In this document: piece after piece, positions 16,788 through 25,743 of the stretch
Position numbering within the stretch: position 1 is the first letter of the stretch
Layout: each line of letters starts with the position of its first letter
Source: Actinomadura nitritigenes
GTDB taxonomy: Bacteria; Actinomycetota; Actinomycetes; Streptosporangiales; Streptosporangiaceae
Direction: 5' to 3'
NCBI RefSeq assembly: GCF_017573545.1
Contig: NZ_JAGEOK010000005.1
Span: forward strand, 62,001 to 126,000
Length of the DNA: 64,000 bases
Notes under the pieces: model-generated
Databases searched by the model: none
The model's input: the letters and a program-made list of their open reading frames with translations, nothing else
What the model was told of the DNA's origin: nothing
Program-made: the position numbers and the translations under genes

Positions 16788-19577
16788 TCACGTGCGCGAC
16801 GCGGCGGGAAGGGTCAGCGGCGGCAGGTTCCAGCCGCCGAGGCCGACGACCGGGGCGGCGCCGCGCAGGTCGGAGGCGCGGTAGCGGGCGGTCAGCGTCT
16901 GGGACTGCCCGGGCCACAGCGTGACGTCGTTGTCGCTCCAGCGGATCGGCAGCACCTGGCCGTCGCCGGGCAGCGGACGCCCGCCCGGCGCGCCCCGCCG
17001 CACGTCCGCCCTGGTGAAGACGGCCGGCGCCGTCCCGGTCGCCCTGATCGTCACGGTGGTCACGAGGTCGGCGCCGTCGCGGCGGGTGGCGGCCGACGCG
17101 CGCACGGCGGCGCGCGGCAGGCCGCGCAGCCCGGTCAGGTCGGCGTACCCGCCCGGCCGGAACGCCGCGCCGCTGCCCTTGCCGAGGGTGTTCTTCCAGT
17201 CCACCTCGTCCGGCTTCGTGGACAGCCAGTAGACGTTGCGGCTCACGGTCGCGCCGCGCCGGGTCAGCGTGAGTTCGAGGAAGTAGGTGCGGGAGACGCC
17301 CTTCGGCGGCCGCGCGGCGGCCACGGTCCGGACGTCCTGCGCGGCCAGTGCCGGGACGGCGACGCGGGAGGTCCGCCTCACGGTGCCGTCGATGTCGATC
17401 AGCCGCACCCGCGCCGTCAGCCCGGCCTGCCTCCCGCCGGTCAGGTTGGCGACCTCGACCGCCCCGGACGCGTAGTCGTACATGACGTGCACCGGCTCGC
17501 CCGCCTTCTTCGCGCCGAAGTACACGCCGGGCTGGTCGAAGTCCTGGTTGAAGAGGTTCCACTGCAGCGACGGCCACGCCTTGTTCAGCATCCAGTAGAT
17601 GACGCCGGTGCTCGGGTTGGCCGGGTCCCTGGAGTTGCCGAGGTAGGCCTCGAACTGCGCCCGGGCGATCTCGTACCCGCCCATCTGCGCGATCCGCTGG
17701 TAGGAGGCCATGTCGGACCAGGGCCCGTACCGGTGCCACAGCGGGGTGTTGTACTGCCCCATGCGCGCCATCCGGGTGTAGTCGTTGTAGGGGTACACGT
17801 GGAAGAGGTCCCGGCCGGAACGCGGGCCGCGCGCGGTGGCGGGATCCCAGAGCGCGGCCTGGTCGCGCGGGGTCAGGAAGCGGTCGAGCGAGTCCCGCGT
17901 CGGGACGGTGTTGCCCGCGCTCGTCTCGGTGTCGAAGCCCCAGGCGCTCCCGGCGTTCGTGTACGACGGGTCGTTCACGTCGGCGGTCTCGCGGCCGTTG
18001 CTCCACCAGTAGACCGGCGGCACGTAGCCGTACGGCCCCTCCTTGGCGCCGGACGGGCCCAGCCGCGGCGACGCCTTGTCCTCCGCCGACGCGATCTGCG
18101 GCGTGCCCCAGTCGGCGGCCTCGAACGCCGGCACGTACACCGATTCCTTCGCCGCGTCCGGCGCCGCGTCGCTGCCCTGGAAGAAGGCGAACACGCTCGG
18201 GTGGTCGCGCAGCCTGCGCGCCACGGCCGCGGCCTGGACGGCGGCGTTCGCTCGGAGTTCCTCGCTCCACCTGGCATAAGGGTCCTCCCAGCGGTCGCAG
18301 CACTGCCAGCCGGTCATGGCAAGGACGCCCGCGCGGTCCATCTGCCGGAACATGTCGTCCGGCGGGAAGTTGCCCTCGAAGCGCAGCGCGTTCAGCCCGA
18401 GGTCCTTGACGTAGGCGAGCTGGTCGCGGGCGTTCCGGGGCGAGTAGCGCAGGAACATGTCCGGCGACCAGCCGCCGCCGCGGATCACGATCGGCACGCC
18501 GTTGACCTCGAACCGCCGGTAGCCGTGCGGCACGTGCGTCCTGCCGGGGACGGCGCGGGTCAGCGACGAGGTGACGGTGCGGATGCCGAAGTCCTCGGCG
18601 TACCGGCCGCCCGCGCGCAGGCGCGCGGCGAGGTGGTAGAGCGGCTGGCCACCGAGCTGGTACGGCCACCACACGTCCGGATGGTCGAGGCGCAGGCCGA
18701 GCGCGACCGGGCGGGCCGTGCCCGGCGGCAGCGTCACCGCCGTCCTGAACGGCAGCCGCGTCGGGCCCCGGCCGACCGTGCCGGAGAACTCGGCCCGCCG
18801 CACGGTTCCGGTGTTGTTGCGCAGCACGGCCTTCACGGTGAGGTCGGACCGGGAGAAGTCCTCGGCGTTGCGCTGCACGACGTGGACGTCCCTCAGCGAC
18901 ACCGGGCCGTCCTGGACGATCTTCGGTGGACGCTCCAGCCCGGTGCCCCGGTCCGGCGCGGCCGGGTTCCAGTCGAGGCGGCTGCCGGTGAGGTAGGTCT
19001 TCGCCTTGTTCGGCGCGACGTCGAGCGCGATCGCGTTGGCGCCGTCGCGCGCGTACCGGGTCACGTCGTACTCGAACCGCGAGTAGGAGCCCTGGAGCCG
19101 CGAGCGGCCGTCGATCCGGGCGCCGTTCATCCACAGGTCGGCGGTGCCGGAGACGCCGTCCATGATCAGGAAGGTGCGGCCGCCGCGGCGCGGGTGCAGG
19201 ACCACCTCGTCGCGGTACCACCAGTTCACGGCGAACTGCCCGGTCGGCACCGATGCCAGCCGGTCCGAGTAGAAGACGTCCGGGTACCTGCCGTTCTCCA
19301 GCAGGCCCGCCATCAGCGTCTCGGGGCGGCCGATCGGCAGCCAGCCGGACGCCCGGTAGCCCGGCCGGGAGATCCGCGCGCCGTCGCTCCCCGCGACGGC
19401 CGAGGACTGGATCCGCCAGCCCCGGACGAGTTCCGAGGCGCCGTCCTCCCCCGCGGGCGCGAGGGCGACGGGCTCGGCGCGCCCCCGTGCGGTGCCGCTC
19501 GCGGCGTACGGCGGGGCGGCGCCGGTGAGGATCGCGCAGGCGGCCAGGGCCGCCGCCGGTCGTCCGGGCTTCGACAT
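16788..19577 (-). CDS. Secreted exo-beta-D-glucosaminidase-like glycoside hydrolase, GH2 (CsxA type)
   Basis: 929 residues. The N-terminus (about 1-28, ending AASG) is a signal peptide; LAAC at 11-14 could be a lipobox. The family order is a GH2 sugar-binding domain (LWMNGARIDG, 148-157), an immunoglobulin-like domain, then the TIM barrel. Instead of the usual GH2 Asn-Glu acid site it has FFQGSD with Ser469-Asp470, and the nucleophile region is WGFDTETSAG with Glu551. Amycolatopsis CsxA exo-chitosanase uses Asp469 and Glu541 in the same contexts, so the enzyme should release glucosamine from the non-reducing end of chitosan oligomers. It converges on the ROK kinase operon and completes a probable chitosan-use module. 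A mannosidase-like GH2 is the main alternative. Confidence 0.85.
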   Translation of the reverse strand: MSKPGRPAAALAACAILTGAAPPYAASGTARGRAEPVALAPAGEDGASELVRGWRIQSSAVAGSDGARISRPGYRASGWLPIGRPETLMAGLLENGRYPDVFYSDRLASVPTGQFAVNWWYRDEVVLHPRRGGRTFLIMDGVSGTADLWMNGARIDGRSRLQGSYSRFEYDVTRYARDGANAIALDVAPNKAKTYLTGSRLDWNPAAPDRGTGLERPPKIVQDGPVSLRDVHVVQRNAEDFSRSDLTVKAVLRNNTGTVRRAEFSGTVGRGPTRLPFRTAVTLPPGTARPVALGLRLDHPDVWWPYQLGGQPLYHLAARLRAGGRYAEDFGIRTVTSSLTRAVPGRTHVPHGYRRFEVNGVPIVIRGGGWSPDMFLRYSPRNARDQLAYVKDLGLNALRFEGNFPPDDMFRQMDRAGVLAMTGWQCCDRWEDPYARWSEELRANAAVQAAAVARRLRDHPSVFAFFQGSDAAPDAAKESVYVPAFEAADWGTPQIASAEDKASPRLGPSGAKEGPYGYVPPVYWWSNGRETADVNDPSYTNAGSAWGFDTETSAGNTVPTRDSLDRFLTPRDQAALWDPATARGPRSGRDLFHVYPYNDYTRMARMGQYNTPLWHRYGPWSDMASYQRIAQMGGYEIARAQFEAYLGNSRDPANPSTGVIYWMLNKAWPSLQWNLFNQDFDQPGVYFGAKKAGEPVHVMYDYASGAVEVANLTGGRQAGLTARVRLIDIDGTVRRTSRVAVPALAAQDVRTVAAARPPKGVSRTYFLELTLTRRGATVSRNVYWLSTKPDEVDWKNTLGKGSGAAFRPGGYADLTGLRGLPRAAVRASAATRRDGADLVTTVTIRATGTAPAVFTRADVRRGAPGGRPLPGDGQVLPIRWSDNDVTLWPGQSQTLTARYRASDLRGAAPVVGLGGWNLPPLTLPAASRT

Positions 19578-19767
19578 GGGCGCCTCCGCTGCCGCTGCGT
19601 CGTCGTTCGGTCACTCCCTGTGCGATCACCCGATCCGGCCGCCGCCACACCCGGACACGGGGAAAGATCCGGCCCGCCGCAAGGCCGCCCGGCCCCGCCT
19701 GCACCTGGCAGATGTACCTCCAGCGGAGTTCTGGTCGGCCTTTCCCCCCGGCAGCAGTCTCAAGTGC

Positions 19768-21255
19768 ATGACGACGGAGACCTCCCGGAGCGCCGCGCGA
19801 CTTGGAGCGCGGGGCCGGCTCATCCTCATCACGCTGTGCGGCGCGACGTTCATGACCGGCCTGGACTACTCGATCATCACCGTGGCCCTGCCGGAGATCG
19901 GCCGGGACCTGGGGTTCTCCGGAGCGTCGGCCCTCCAGTGGGTGGCGACCTCGTGCCTGCTGCCGACGGCCGCGCTGATGCCGCTGTTCGGGCGGGCGTC
20001 CGACATGGTCGGCAGGCGGCGGCTGTTCATGACCGGCGTGGCGGGCTTCACCCTGATGTCGCTGGCGGCCGCGCTGGCGCCGAGCCCGGCGACGCTGGTC
20101 GCGGCACGCGCCGGGCAGGGCGTCGCGGCGGCCATGATCGGCCCGACCGCGCTCGCGCTGATGACCTCCGCGTTCCCCGAGGGGCCGCGGCGCACCCGGG
20201 CCCTCGGTGTGAACGGCGCGCTGCTGTCGCTGGGATTCGTGGTCGGGACGATCGGCGGCGGTCTGATCACCAGCGGGCTGAACTGGCGCTGGACGATGCT
20301 CCTCCTCGCCAGCATCGGCTCGCTGGTCCTGCTCGGCGCGCTCACGGTGGTGCGCGAGACGGCCGGACGGAGCCGGACCGGGCTCGACGTCCCCGGCGCG
20401 ATCCTGGCGAGCGGCGGGCTGTTCGCGCTGGTCTACGGAATCTCCACGGGCGGGGACGCGGGCTGGGGCAGCCTCACGACGCTCACGACCCTGCTGGCGG
20501 CAGCGGTCCTGCTCGGTTCCTTCCTCGCCGTCGAGGCGCGGCACGCCGCACCGCTCGTCCCGCCGCGCCTGCTGCGCCGCGCGACGGTCAAGTGGGGCAT
20601 GTCCGTCGGCCTGGTCACCTTCGGCATGTGCGGCGGCGCGACCCTTCTGCTCAGCATCTACATGCAGGACGTCCTCGGCTACTCGCCCCTGCGGACCGGG
20701 CTCGGATTCCTCGGCGAGGGCCTCGCGGCCCTGGCCGGCGGCACCCTCGCCGCCCGGCTGATCAACGCCCGCGGGACGGCCGCGACCATCGCGACCGGCC
20801 TCACCGTGCAGGCCGCCGGCACCGCCGCCATGGCGGCCCTGCCCGTGCACGGCGGCCTGGCCGTCCTGCTGGCCACGTCCGCGACGATGGGCTTCGGCCA
20901 CGTCCTGACCGTGGTGGCCGCCATCACGGCGATCACGTCCGGCCTGGGCCGGGACGACCAGGGCGTCGCGGGCAGCCTCGCCCAGATGCCCACCTTCGTC
21001 GGCGCGATCGGCGTCGCCGGGCTCACCGCGATCGCCGCCGCCCGGACCGAGGCGCTCGCCCCGGCCACCACCGAGGTGCGGGCGGCGCTGGGCGGGCTCC
21101 ACGCCGCGTTCCTGGCGGCCGGCGCGGTCGCGCTGCTCGGCGCGGTCGCGGGCGGCGTCCTGCTCCGCCGGGCCGGCGCCGTCCCGGCCGGCGCGCCCTC
21201 CACCGGCGAACCGGCCGAGCGTTCGCCGGCGACCCGACCGGCTGCCGGTCAGTGA
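19768..21255 (+). CDS. MFS efflux transporter, EmrB/QacA (DHA2) type
   Basis: 495 residues with about 14 hydrophobic helices. The first helix carries GLDYSIITVALPEIGRDL (the DHA2 motif D1 variant of LDxTIVNVALP), followed by the loop RASDMVGRRR (motif A) and LVAARAGQGVAAAM. These fit proton-driven drug exporters. The ATG at 19768 follows a long GC-rich leader with no clear Shine-Dalgarno sequence. Its 3' end overlaps the convergent XRE regulator by 7 bases. It is the only obvious exporter in the window, but it lies 25 kb from the polyketide cluster and is not evidently part of it. Confidence 0.9.
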   Translation: MTTETSRSAARLGARGRLILITLCGATFMTGLDYSIITVALPEIGRDLGFSGASALQWVATSCLLPTAALMPLFGRASDMVGRRRLFMTGVAGFTLMSLAAALAPSPATLVAARAGQGVAAAMIGPTALALMTSAFPEGPRRTRALGVNGALLSLGFVVGTIGGGLITSGLNWRWTMLLLASIGSLVLLGALTVVRETAGRSRTGLDVPGAILASGGLFALVYGISTGGDAGWGSLTTLTTLLAAAVLLGSFLAVEARHAAPLVPPRLLRRATVKWGMSVGLVTFGMCGGATLLLSIYMQDVLGYSPLRTGLGFLGEGLAALAGGTLAARLINARGTAATIATGLTVQAAGTAAMAALPVHGGLAVLLATSATMGFGHVLTVVAAITAITSGLGRDDQGVAGSLAQMPTFVGAIGVAGLTAIAAARTEALAPATTEVRAALGGLHAAFLAAGAVALLGAVAGGVLLRRAGAVPAGAPSTGEPAERSPATRPAAGQ

Positions 21256-22094
21256 GCGGCCGCGGCGACGAGCTCGGCGAGCCGGCGCAACCGCTCCCGC
21301 GACGGCGATCCCGGTTCCGCCTGGAACACGGTCACGCCCTGGCCCGCGTCGTCGGGCGTCCGCAGCAGCTCGGCGGTGAGGGTCATGACGCCCACCTCCG
21401 GATGCCGGTAACCACGCGAGATGGACGCGCAGTTCGCCACCGGGTGCTCCGTCCACATGGCGCGGAACTCCGGGCTGAGCGCCAGCAGCTCCTCGACCAG
21501 GGCGGCGAGCCCCTCGTCGCCGGGGAACCTGCTCAGCGAGCCCTCCAGGTAGGCGATGTCGTCGCGGGCCTTCTGCTCCCAGTCGACATAGAGGCCCCGC
21601 GAGAAGCCCGTCTCCAGGAAGTCGACGCGGACGAAGTTCGGCTTCTCCTCGCCGTCGAAGTCGTGGTGCGGGGCCAGGAGCGCGTGCGCCAGGCGGTTCC
21701 AGGCGAGGATGTCGCCCCGCCTCCCCACCGCGATGGCGGGCGCCTCGGTGAACGAGTCCACCAGCAGCTCGATGCCCGGACGCAGCCGCTCCGGCCTGAC
21801 CCGCTCCCGGGCCCGCACCACCCGGGCGAGGCGGTGCAGGTGGGCCAGCTCGTCGCCGTCCAGCCGCAGGACGCGGGCGATGGAGTCGAGCACCTCGTCG
21901 GAGACGTTCGGACTCCGCCCCTGCTCCAGCCGCGTGTAGTACCCCACGCTGACCCCGGCGAGCGGCGCCAGCTCCTCCCTGCGCAGCCCGGCCACCCGCC
22001 GGTGCTTCACCCCCGGGTTCAACCCCACGTCCTCGGGCCGGAGCCGGGCACGGCGGGACCGGAGGAACTCACCAAGGGCGGAACCGGGATACAT
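21249..22094 (-). CDS. XRE-family regulator with MmyB-like ligand-binding domain
   Basis: 281 residues. The N-terminal HTH contains the family hallmark RRVAGLRREELAPLAGVSVGYYTRLEQGR (described here as residues 32-60), and the C-terminal half is the MmyB-like PAS-related domain with AILAWNRLA-like and FRAMWTEHPVA motifs. Members of this group bind fatty acids or small ligands and usually control a neighbouring oxidoreductase or transporter. Here the neighbours are the convergent MFS pump and the downstream HxlR gene on the same strand. ATG at 22094. Confidence 0.9.
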   Translation of the reverse strand: MYPGSALGEFLRSRRARLRPEDVGLNPGVKHRRVAGLRREELAPLAGVSVGYYTRLEQGRSPNVSDEVLDSIARVLRLDGDELAHLHRLARVVRARERVRPERLRPGIELLVDSFTEAPAIAVGRRGDILAWNRLAHALLAPHHDFDGEEKPNFVRVDFLETGFSRGLYVDWEQKARDDIAYLEGSLSRFPGDEGLAALVEELLALSPEFRAMWTEHPVANCASISRGYRHPEVGVMTLTAELLRTPDDAGQGVTVFQAEPGSPSRERLRRLAELVAAAAH

Positions 22095-22154
22095 GGATCA
22101 AAGATTCTCAGAACCGCACCTCCCGGCGAAAGCCGCGCGGGACCCGGTGCGTCG

Positions 22155-22553
22155 TCAGGGAGCCGGGGTGTGCGCGGCGTTGGCGCGGTCGACCTCGGCC
22201 ATGTGCTCCTCCGCCCACGCGCGCACGACGGCGAGCGCACCCTCAAGGGACAGGCCCAGGTCGGTGAGCCGGTAGTGGACGCGCGGCGGGACGGTCGGCT
22301 CGACCCGCCGGGCGACCAGGCCGTCGCGGGCGAGGCTCTGCAGCGTCGCCGACAGCATCTTCTGGGAGACGCCGGGCATCCGCCGCCGGAGCTCGGCGAA
22401 GCGCAGCTCGTCCGGCGCGGCGTCGGCGAGGACCTTGACCGCCATGGACGTCCACTTGGTGCCGATCCGGTCGAGCAGCCGCCGGGTGGGGCAGCCGGGA
22501 TCGAACAGGTCCCCGCGCGCCCCTTTCGCGGTACCGGCCGGTGAGGAGGTCAC
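22155..22553 (-). CDS. HxlR family transcriptional regulator
   Basis: A GTG at 22553 gives 132 residues. CPTRRLLDRIGTKWT followed by LRFAELRRRMPGVSQKML and the wing VPPRVHYRLTDLG define the HxlR/DUF24 winged-helix family; Cys28 at the start of the domain is the position used for thiol/electrophile sensing in some members such as YodB/HypR. It is divergent from an alpha/beta hydrolase gene, and a tandem repeat operator lies between them. Longer in-frame starts would run through that operator, so they are rejected. Confidence 0.9.
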   Translation of the reverse strand: MTSSPAGTAKGARGDLFDPGCPTRRLLDRIGTKWTSMAVKVLADAAPDELRFAELRRRMPGVSQKMLSATLQSLARDGLVARRVEPTVPPRVHYRLTDLGLSLEGALAVVRAWAEEHMAEVDRANAAHTPAP

Positions 22554-22619
22554 CTGAGGTTCACCACCTGTCGCAGAAGTGCCGTCTGGCGGCCCGAATG
22601 GGAGCCACTTACGCTCCCC

Positions 22620-22639
22620 TGGTAACCAATGGTAACCAA
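22620..22639. promoter_or_regulatory. Tandem 10-bp repeat, probable HxlR operator
   Basis: TGGTAACCAA occurs twice with no gap (22620-22629 and 22630-22639). Each copy is itself close to a palindrome (TGGTAACCA). It lies 67 bases from the HxlR start and 14 bases before the hydrolase ATG, so binding would block initiation of the hydrolase message. The link to HxlR is inferred from position. Confidence 0.7.
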
Positions 22640-22653
22640 CCAAGGGAGGCACC

Positions 22654-23601
22654 ATGCCGAACCCGTCGGCCACCGGCGGCCCCGTCCCGGACGTCACGCT
22701 GATGCGGGTGGCCGCCAACGGCATCGAGGCCAACGTGGCAGTCGGCGGACATGGGCCGGCCGTCCTGCTGCTCCACGGCTTCCCCCATACCTGGCGGGTG
22801 TGGACGGAGGTCGTCCCGGACCTCGTCCGCCGTCACCGGGTCATCGCGCCCGACCTGCGGGGTCTCGGCGGGAGCACCCGGGCGGCGGGCGGGTACGACG
22901 CCGCGAGCCTCGCCGACGACGCCGAGGGGATCCTGGACGCGCTCGGAGAGGAGTCCGCGGCGGTGGTCGCCATCGACGCGGGCGTCCCGCCCGCCTTCAT
23001 GCTCGCCATGCGGCGACCGCACCGCGTGCGGCGGCTCGTGCTCATGGAGGGCACGCTGGGACCGCTGCCCGGCGCCGAGGACTTCTTCGTGGGCGGGCCG
23101 CCGTGGTGGTTCGGCTTCCACCGCGTCCCCGACCTCGCCGAGACCGTCCTGGCGGGGCACGAAGCCGACTACATCGGCTGGTTCCTGACGGCCGGGACGC
23201 GCGGTCGCGGAGTGCCGCGCGACATCCGGGACGACTTCGTCCGCGCCTACACCGGGCGCGACGCTCTGCGCTGCGCGTTCTCCCACTACCGGGCCGGTCC
23301 GACCAGCGCGCGGCAGTTCCTGGACGCCGCCGCCTCGTCCAGGCTCACGATGCCGGCGCTGGCGATCGGCGCGCAGCCGGTCGGCGACGCGCTGGAGCGG
23401 CAGCTGCGGCCCCTCGCCGACGACCTGACCGGGCACCTCGTCGGGGACTGCGGCCACATCATCCCGCTCGACCGCCCCCGGGAACTCCTCGCCCTGCTCA
23501 TGCCGTTCCTGACCGGCGGCGACCCGGCGGATCGGCAGGCCGGCCAGGCCGGGGCGGCGGTGAGCGCGGGCGGGTGTCTAGGATCGGACGCCGATCAGTG
23601 A
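22654..23601 (+). CDS. Alpha/beta hydrolase, epoxide hydrolase-like
   Basis: 315 residues with an AAGGGAGG ribosome-binding site. LLLHGFPHTWRVW is the oxyanion-hole HGxP motif, DLRGLGGS follows, and the nucleophile position reads VAIDAGVPPA, so the nucleophile is Asp rather than Ser as in epoxide hydrolases and haloalkane dehalogenases. A late DCGHIIPLDRP supplies the His. The cap region is PWWFGFHR. The last 30 residues are Ala/Gly-rich and not conserved in appearance. Expression is probably controlled by the divergent HxlR protein, which would fit detoxification of an electrophile. Confidence 0.8.
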   Translation: MPNPSATGGPVPDVTLMRVAANGIEANVAVGGHGPAVLLLHGFPHTWRVWTEVVPDLVRRHRVIAPDLRGLGGSTRAAGGYDAASLADDAEGILDALGEESAAVVAIDAGVPPAFMLAMRRPHRVRRLVLMEGTLGPLPGAEDFFVGGPPWWFGFHRVPDLAETVLAGHEADYIGWFLTAGTRGRGVPRDIRDDFVRAYTGRDALRCAFSHYRAGPTSARQFLDAAASSRLTMPALAIGAQPVGDALERQLRPLADDLTGHLVGDCGHIIPLDRPRELLALLMPFLTGGDPADRQAGQAGAAVSAGGCLGSDADQ

Positions 23602-23623
23602 TCCGAGGGGGCGGGGGCCGAGG

Positions 23624-24496
23624 GTGGAACCGACCGGCGCGTTGGCGGAGGACGAGTGGGAGGCGCACCGTCCCGCGGTCTTCGGGGCGGCCTACCGGAT
23701 CCTCGGCAGCGTGGCGGAGGCCGAGGACGTGACGCAGGAGGTCTGGCTGCGCGCCGCCGGCGCGGACCTGTCCGGCGTGCGGGACCTGCGGGCCTGGCTG
23801 GTCACCGTGGCCGCGCGGACGTCCTACAACGTGCTGACGTCGGCGCGCGTCCGGCGCGAGTCCTACGTGGGACCGTGGCTGCCGGAGCCGCTGCTGACCG
23901 GGCCCGACGCCGCCGCGCCGGTGCTCATGGACGAGTCGGTGGGCACCGCGATGCTGGTGGTCATGGAGACGCTCACGCCCGCCGAGCGCGTCGCGCTGGT
24001 GCTGCACGACGTGTTCGGCTTCCCGTTCGGGCGGATCGCCGAGGTGCTCGGCGGCACGCCCGCCGCCGGCCGCAAGCTCGCGTCCCGGGCGCGGGCCCGG
24101 GTTGCGGCGGTCCGGGAGCGGCCGCGGGCGTCCAGGGCCGAGACCGAGCGGGTGCTCAGGGCGTTCAAGGCGGCGGCCGAGTCGGGGGACATGGCCGGGC
24201 TCGTCAGGCTGCTGCACCCCGACGCCGTCTACGTCGCGGACGGCGGAGGCAAGGCGACCGCCGCGCGCAGGCCGGTCCGGGGCGCGGAGCGGATCGCCCA
24301 GCTCGCGGTCAGGCAGCTGGAGATGCGGCGTCCGGACGCGGTCCGGATCGTCGAGGCCAACGGCCGGCCGGCGCTCGCGACCTACCAGGGCGGCGCGCTG
24401 GTCTGGCTCGACACCGTCGAGATCGCCGAGGGGCGGATCACCGCGTTCCGGAGGCTGGCCAATCCGGAGAAGCTCCGGCACGCCGGTCACACCTGA
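23624..24496 (+). CDS. ECF41-family RNA polymerase sigma factor with C-terminal SnoaL-like domain
   Basis: 290 residues from a GTG at 23624. Region 2 (AYRILGSVAEAEDVTQEVWLR) and region 4 (LTPAERVALVLHDVFGFPFGRIAEVLGG) lie within the first 165 residues. The remaining 120 form a SnoaL-like fold with DGGGKATAARRPVRGAERIAQL, the extension characteristic of ECF41 (SigJ-like) factors. In that group the extension replaces a separate anti-sigma factor. ECF41 genes are typically followed by an oxidoreductase or decarboxylase gene that they control; here a FAD oxidoreductase starts 69 bases downstream. Confidence 0.9.
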   Translation: MEPTGALAEDEWEAHRPAVFGAAYRILGSVAEAEDVTQEVWLRAAGADLSGVRDLRAWLVTVAARTSYNVLTSARVRRESYVGPWLPEPLLTGPDAAAPVLMDESVGTAMLVVMETLTPAERVALVLHDVFGFPFGRIAEVLGGTPAAGRKLASRARARVAAVRERPRASRAETERVLRAFKAAAESGDMAGLVRLLHPDAVYVADGGGKATAARRPVRGAERIAQLAVRQLEMRRPDAVRIVEANGRPALATYQGGALVWLDTVEIAEGRITAFRRLANPEKLRHAGHT

Positions 24497-24564
24497 CCCC
24501 GCCGTCTTGTCTCCCTGCCGACTCCCCGGGAGCCGCCCGGGGCGAGGCTGAGAGAGGACCGGCG

Positions 24565-25743
24565 ATGGCGCACGTTGTGATCATCGGAGGCGGGTTCGCG
24601 GGCGTGTGGAGCGCGGCGGGAGCGGCGCTGGCGCGCGCACGGGCGGACATCGAGGCGGACGCCGCCGCGGGCGGGGGCCTGCGCATCACGCTCATCGCGC
24701 CGGGCGAGCACCTGGTGCTGCGGCCCCGCCTGTACGAGCCCGAGCCGGAGCTGGCCAAGGTCGAGCTGCGCAGGATCCTCGAGCCGATCGGCGTCGGGCA
24801 CGTGCGGGCCGCGGTGAGCACGATCGACACCGGCCGCCGCGTGGTGGTGGCCGGCGGTCGCGAGATCGGCTACGACCGCCTGGTGCTGGCGGCGGGCAGC
24901 GCGCTCGTCCGGCCGCACGGTCTTCCCGGCGCCGAACGGCTCTTCGACATCGACACGCTGGAGGGCGCCCGGCGCCTCACCGCCCACCTGCGCGGCCGCG
25001 AGGGCTACGCCGCCGTGGTCGTCGGCGCCGGGTTCGTCGGCCTGGAGGCCGCGACCGCGCTGGCGGCCCGGGGCCGGGTGCTGCTGGTGGACCGGTCGCC
25101 GGTGGTCGGCGACCAGCTCGGCCCCGGCCCGCGTCCGGAGATCGAGGCGGCGCTGGACGGCCTCGGCGTCGAACGCCGGCTCGGGACGACGGTGACGGAG
25201 GTCGGCGACGGACGCGCCGTCCTCTCCGACGGGACGGAGGTCGCGGCGGACGCGGTCGTCTGGTCGGCCGGGCTCAGGGCCAGCGACCTCACCCGGCAGA
25301 TCTCCGGCGACCTCGACGCGCTCGGCCGGGTGCCCGTGGACCGGCGGCTGCGCGCCCTCCCCGAGGTGTTCGCCGCCGGCGACACCGCCGCCGCGCCGTT
25401 CGACGCCGGGCACACGGTCATGCAGGCGTGCCAGCACGCGGTGCCGCTCGGCAAGGTCGCCGGGTACAACGCGGCCGCCGACCTGCTCGGCGTTCCGCTC
25501 CGCGACTTCACCCCCGGCCCCTACGTCACCTGCCTCGACCTGGGCGGCGCCGGCGCGGTCTTCACCCGGGGCTGGGAGCGGGCGGTGGTGGCCGCGGGCG
25601 CCGAGGGCGCGGCCGTCAAGAAGTGGATCAACGACCACATCCACCCGCCGGTCGACGACGCCGAGGAGATCCTCGCCGCCGCCGACCACGTCCGCCTGGA
25701 CATCCCGTTCTTCCCGCGCGAGGAGGCCGTCCGCGCCGTGTGA
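24565..25743 (+). CDS. FAD-dependent NAD(P)H dehydrogenase-like oxidoreductase
   Basis: 392 residues with AGAGAGGA before the ATG. It has two nucleotide-binding folds: HVVIIGGGFAGVWSA at the start for FAD and VVVGAGFVGLEAATALA at about residue 150 for NAD(P)H. A late VFAAGDTAAAP contacts the flavin. The length and order fit type II NADH dehydrogenase/ferredoxin-reductase-like proteins. No C-terminal membrane anchor is evident. Its position directly after an ECF41 sigma gene marks it as the likely target of that sigma factor. Electron acceptor unknown. Confidence 0.85.
   Translation: MAHVVIIGGGFAGVWSAAGAALARARADIEADAAAGGGLRITLIAPGEHLVLRPRLYEPEPELAKVELRRILEPIGVGHVRAAVSTIDTGRRVVVAGGREIGYDRLVLAAGSALVRPHGLPGAERLFDIDTLEGARRLTAHLRGREGYAAVVVGAGFVGLEAATALAARGRVLLVDRSPVVGDQLGPGPRPEIEAALDGLGVERRLGTTVTEVGDGRAVLSDGTEVAADAVVWSAGLRASDLTRQISGDLDALGRVPVDRRLRALPEVFAAGDTAAAPFDAGHTVMQACQHAVPLGKVAGYNAAADLLGVPLRDFTPGPYVTCLDLGGAGAVFTRGWERAVVAAGAEGAAVKKWINDHIHPPVDDAEEILAAADHVRLDIPFFPREEAVRAV

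Noticed and set aside
19768..21255. The MFS pump as the exporter of the polyketide
   Set aside because: It lies 25 kb from the cluster and pairs with an XRE regulator; no evidence links it to the pathway.
17487..22544. A 1685-codon open frame on the plus strand, and a 1725-codon frame on the minus strand over the same region
   Set aside because: Arg/Pro/Gly-rich shadow frames opposite or beside the GH2, MFS and XRE genes, with no domain similarity.
24483..24512. GGTCACA followed by CGTC before the FAD oxidoreductase as an ECF41 promoter
   Set aside because: The spacing between the two boxes is about 11 bases rather than about 16, and the first box differs from TGTCACA.
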